The notes under the pieces are model-generated. The model searched no databases and was not told the DNA's origin. It worked only from the letters and a program-made list of their open reading frames with translations. Below are positions 61,074 through 64,000 of a stretch of 64,000 nt of DNA, piece by piece. The stretch comes from Metabacillus halosaccharovorans (GTDB lineage Bacteria; Bacillota; Bacilli; Bacillales; Bacillaceae). The DNA lies in the NCBI RefSeq assembly GCF_002019635.1, contig NZ_KV917372.1, positions 1,240,001 to 1,304,000 on the forward strand, given 5' to 3'. Positions within the stretch are counted from its first letter, which is position 1, and each line of letters opens with the position of its first letter. A program made the position numbers and the translations under genes.

Positions 61074-63236
61074 TTAAGAACCACTAAATATCGCTTCTTT
61101 TTTACCCAACTTAAGGTTTTTTTCTTGTTCATCAAGCCATAATATACTTGTTACTCCCCTAGGATAATACTTACTCCCGGATATTTGACCGGATATAATT
61201 TGATCACTCCAGCTCCAAACAGACAAGGTGGGATGTGTTAACCATTCAACATGGGCAGCATCAGCCTTCGCTCCTGCTTCATCCCATTCCCAGCCTAGTA
61301 GTTTCCGAGCAATAAATTGACTTAGATAGATTTTACTTAACCAAGAGTTATTACTAGTTGATGAGATTTTCCACCCACCGTCTTCAAATAAGCATACACC
61401 TTCCACTAAAACAGTTTTTAGATGTTTCTCAAGAGCTCGAATATAAGGTCCAAAGCGCCCATTTGGATCAAGTGCATCTTCACAGTTAGTAAAATAAGGG
61501 AAGATTAACCCTTCGATAGCTGGGATAATTTTAGAATCATTGTTTTCACCCACAACAGCCGGGATATATCCTTCTTCTGTTACATAACCAACGAGAGTTG
61601 CTGCACATTTCTTTGCCTGCTCACCTGATTGTCTTGCAAGGTCAGCTTTTCCATTTTCAGCAAAGATTTTTTCTAACGCAACATATGATGCCCAGCATTT
61701 CCCTGCCATATAAATGTTGTTTCTCGCCTGACCTAGCGATACGTCTAAACTGTCGTATGTTGTTATTTCAGCTCCACCCATCACACGTGTAGAATCAAGC
61801 CCCATCATCCCGTTACGTTCTTCTGGAACCGGGTGGTCACGATTTAGTAAACTTTCAAAACACTTGGTAATAATCTCCATATTTTCCTCTAGCCATTTTG
61901 TATCTTTTGTTTGTTCTACATACACTGCTGCACATAAGATCCAATTCACAAGTTGTTCATGTGTCATATGTGAGAAACATCCATCTAATCCATATAATTC
62001 ATAGGAAGAAAAATGAGGACGAGAGATTGTATTAGCTACGCCCATGTCATGTGTAAAGCTTATGCCGCCCGGATACTCTGTTTCATCATTTGGAAAACGA
62101 ACATTGTCTTCATAACTAAATCGCTTCACAAACATATCCAACTCGTTTTTTACTGTCCATGGGTTCATTTTCATTTCAAAAAACAGTTGGTCGACTGTTA
62201 AATCAAAGGTATTCATCATGCGGTATTCACCTTCATTTACAATCCAAAAAGGCTGACCCTCCGTTTCAAGAAATTGTGTACATCCATAATAACTGCGGAT
62301 GGAATGAGCCATCATAAACTTCTGATCTTCTGATAAATGTGTGGCATTATCTACTAAAGTGTTTGCTTTCTCAGCACGTTCAATAATAGCAGCTGTATTT
62401 TCTAAAGCATATGCTGCGACGGACTCAATGTTTGAAAAATATTTTGTATAATAATATGAAGCATCGAGACCTGCTGTCACATATCCAGAACGGTGAAAAC
62501 AAATAGCGAATTGATATGTACGGCTGGTCCCTGCTGGTACGTCCATAATCAGTGCCGCAATTGGCCCTAATCCAAATGTCCAGTTTTCCTCAAATGGTGT
62601 TGTTAATATATTTTCCATACTGAAATGCATGGCTGACCTTACATCAGGACTTGCAGACACAATGCTAGTTATTCGACCTTGACCTACCCCTGAAATTCCT
62701 TCACATGTATCATCCAATCGTCGCATCGAACTATATGGGTCATTTCCTTCATAACCAAAAAAGGCACGTCTTGTTTTTGTTCCTTTTGTATTATCGATTG
62801 TTAGCTCAGCAATAACAGCAGGTACAATTGTTAATTTTATCTCTTCATCTTTAGCTTTTTGTGGATCTGGTACAGATTCTGCCTGAGAATACACCGTAAA
62901 TGTAATATCTCCCGCTTTCCAAGTATCTGTTCCAAGCTTAAAATCACGAGTTACTTCATTTGTAGGAAATGGGAATATGATTTTAGGTTTATTTTGCTCC
63001 GGATCTGGGTTTTCAATATCATAACGCTTACTCTCATCGTCTCCAGCGTCGAAAAATGGCAGTGCATCATACAATCCCTCTTTTTCTTTTGACTCGACAC
63101 CGATAAATACACTTTTTCTTGGAGAACGTCCCAATTCAACGTCAAGTCCACCCCCACTGCCTGGAAAACCTAATGTAAAGCTGGAAAAAGACCCAATTGG
63201 TGAATGATGAGCATTAAAAAACTGATTTTTTGGCAT
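61074..63236 (-). CDS. Beta-xylosidase, glycoside hydrolase family 52
   Basis: 720 residues, very similar throughout to Geobacillus XynB2. Retaining enzyme that removes xylose from the non-reducing end of xylo-oligosaccharides. Catalytic residues occupy the family's positions exactly: nucleophile Glu335 in 'WIVNEGEYRMM' and acid/base Asp495 in 'ITTYDSLDVS'. Other conserved parts are 'FFNAHHSPIG', 'GISFTHDMGVAN' and 'SSTSNNSWLSKIYL'. No signal peptide, so it acts inside the cell on imported oligosaccharides. It follows the sugar permease by 35 bp. Confidence 0.97.
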   Translation of the reverse strand: MPKNQFFNAHHSPIGSFSSFTLGFPGSGGGLDVELGRSPRKSVFIGVESKEKEGLYDALPFFDAGDDESKRYDIENPDPEQNKPKIIFPFPTNEVTRDFKLGTDTWKAGDITFTVYSQAESVPDPQKAKDEEIKLTIVPAVIAELTIDNTKGTKTRRAFFGYEGNDPYSSMRRLDDTCEGISGVGQGRITSIVSASPDVRSAMHFSMENILTTPFEENWTFGLGPIAALIMDVPAGTSRTYQFAICFHRSGYVTAGLDASYYYTKYFSNIESVAAYALENTAAIIERAEKANTLVDNATHLSEDQKFMMAHSIRSYYGCTQFLETEGQPFWIVNEGEYRMMNTFDLTVDQLFFEMKMNPWTVKNELDMFVKRFSYEDNVRFPNDETEYPGGISFTHDMGVANTISRPHFSSYELYGLDGCFSHMTHEQLVNWILCAAVYVEQTKDTKWLEENMEIITKCFESLLNRDHPVPEERNGMMGLDSTRVMGGAEITTYDSLDVSLGQARNNIYMAGKCWASYVALEKIFAENGKADLARQSGEQAKKCAATLVGYVTEEGYIPAVVGENNDSKIIPAIEGLIFPYFTNCEDALDPNGRFGPYIRALEKHLKTVLVEGVCLFEDGGWKISSTSNNSWLSKIYLSQFIARKLLGWEWDEAGAKADAAHVEWLTHPTLSVWSWSDQIISGQISGSKYYPRGVTSILWLDEQEKNLKLGKKEAIFSGS

Positions 63237-63271
63237 AAAATCCCTGCTTTCTTAGTTATTAAAGATAAGAA

Positions 63272-64000
63272 TTATCCTTTCACAGAACCAGCAGCAATTC
63301 CTTCTACAATTCGATTACTAAAGAAGAAGAAGGCAATTAAAATTGGAATAATACTGATCATTAGTGTTGCACCGATTGCACCCCACTCTGTCATGTATTG
63401 CCCGATAAAGTTTTGAATTCCGACAGTTAATGTTTTATATTTATCAGAACTAATGAATGTGTTGATAAAAATAAACTCATTCCAGTTATATATCATATTG
63501 ATAATGACAGTAGTCGATAAAACAGGAGCTGTCATCGGTAATGTTATTTGAAAGAAAATACGATGAATGGAACAACCGTCAATAACAGCTGCCTCTTCTA
63601 CCTCACGTGGTAATGTGTAATAAAAGCCCATTAAAATCATGATTGTAATTGGCAGGTTAAAAGCTACATATGATAAAACAACTGACAATGGATGATCAAT
63701 TAAATTAAGCTTCAAGAAAAAATCAAAAAGCGGAATTAATGTTGAATGAACAGGAATCATCAACCCTACCATAAATAAACCTAATACTAATTTATTTAAC
63801 TTCCATTTCATTCTCGTAATCGCGAACGTAACGAAGCTCGCTAAAAGTACTGTTAAAACAACCGCTAATACGGTTATCCAAACACTATTAAAGAAATATA
63901 AACTAATATTCCCCTCTGTCCAAACGGTTGTGTAATTCTCCCATTTTGGATTTGTTGGGAGAGCAAATGGAGAGTTGCTAAAAACCTCTTGATTATCTTT
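63272..64000 (-). CDS. Carbohydrate ABC transporter permease (partial, cut by window edge)
   Basis: The frame is open to position 64000, so the start is outside the window; 242 residues are visible. MalG/UgpE-type inner-membrane permease with about five helices and the EAA loop 'EEAAVIDGCSIHRIFFQITLP' (in pieces 'EEAAVIDGCSIHRIF' and 'ITLPMTAPVLST'). The end 'GIAAGSVKG' is typical of the family. An internal ATG at 63811 is not the start, because the upstream codons continue the membrane domain ('SVWITVLAVVLTVLLASFV'). Its link to GH52 implies uptake of xylo-oligosaccharides. Confidence 0.93.
   Translation of the reverse strand, partial: KDNQEVFSNSPFALPTNPKWENYTTVWTEGNISLYFFNSVWITVLAVVLTVLLASFVTFAITRMKWKLNKLVLGLFMVGLMIPVHSTLIPLFDFFLKLNLIDHPLSVVLSYVAFNLPITIMILMGFYYTLPREVEEAAVIDGCSIHRIFFQITLPMTAPVLSTTVIINMIYNWNEFIFINTFISSDKYKTLTVGIQNFIGQYMTEWGAIGATLMISIIPILIAFFFFSNRIVEGIAAGSVKG

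Noticed and set aside
63272..63811. Complete 179-residue permease starting at ATG 63811
   Set aside because: The frame stays open to the window edge and the upstream codons encode further permease sequence, so the gene is cut by the window.

Overview
The window is low-GC chromosomal DNA from an endospore-forming member of the Bacillaceae. Pointers to this are a small acid-soluble spore protein, the Bacillus-type Yuk/Yue type VII secretion operon, AraR/XylR/AhrC-style regulation, frequent TTG/GTG starts, strong GGAGG-type ribosome binding sites and many rho-independent terminators. The content is mainly metabolic and accessory. No rRNA, CRISPR array, intact insertion sequence or prophage was seen.

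Layout. 0-4.9 kb: a DUF3231 gene and a proC-proB-proA proline operon. 4.9-12 kb: a SurA_N-type lipoprotein, an odd tRNA-like gene, and a complete formylaminopyrimidine (thiamine precursor) salvage operon (ylmB-tenA-thiZ-thiX-thiY) behind a TPP riboswitch, with a dispersed hairpin repeat in its leader; then a BASS-family transporter. 12-18.6 kb: a secreted protein with a VanW protein, xylB and xylR divergently arranged, an unexplained convergent intergenic region with RNA-like folding, an AlaX editing protein and a spore protein. 18.6-30.2 kb: an L-arabinose-type block on the minus strand: a HAD phosphatase, araM, araR, the ABC transporter araEGH, and the three-component sensor araPST, with AraR-like operators upstream of araR and araP. 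30.3-34.3 kb: a PspA envelope-stress cluster with DUF4178, DUF4247, DUF350 and a membrane aminopropyltransferase.

34.3-50.9 kb is the most unusual part. A complete type VII secretion operon (esxA-esaB-essB-essC-esaA-essA) runs into an LXG toxin module (two small partners, a 603-residue LXG toxin, an immunity candidate). After a terminator come displaced toxin tips and immunity genes: a start-less TNT (NAD glycohydrolase) tip with its immunity gene, a second toxin tip broken over three frames with its immunity gene, and a frameshifted duplicate of the TNT immunity gene. A second, enlarged copy of the hairpin repeat lies between esxA and esaB.

51-64 kb: arginine catabolism (rocF-rocD with a good sigma-A promoter and an AhrC-like box), an array of five TTTTCGAT motifs at 20-bp spacing, an AceTr-family transporter, an ABC exporter, a lactonase facing a Gfo/Idh-KDPG aldolase-galactonate dehydratase operon, and a GH52 beta-xylosidase behind a sugar ABC permease that runs off the right edge. 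Xylosidase, xylulokinase, arabinose uptake and sugar-acid genes together suggest a plant hemicellulose degrader, but xylA and araBAD are not in the window.
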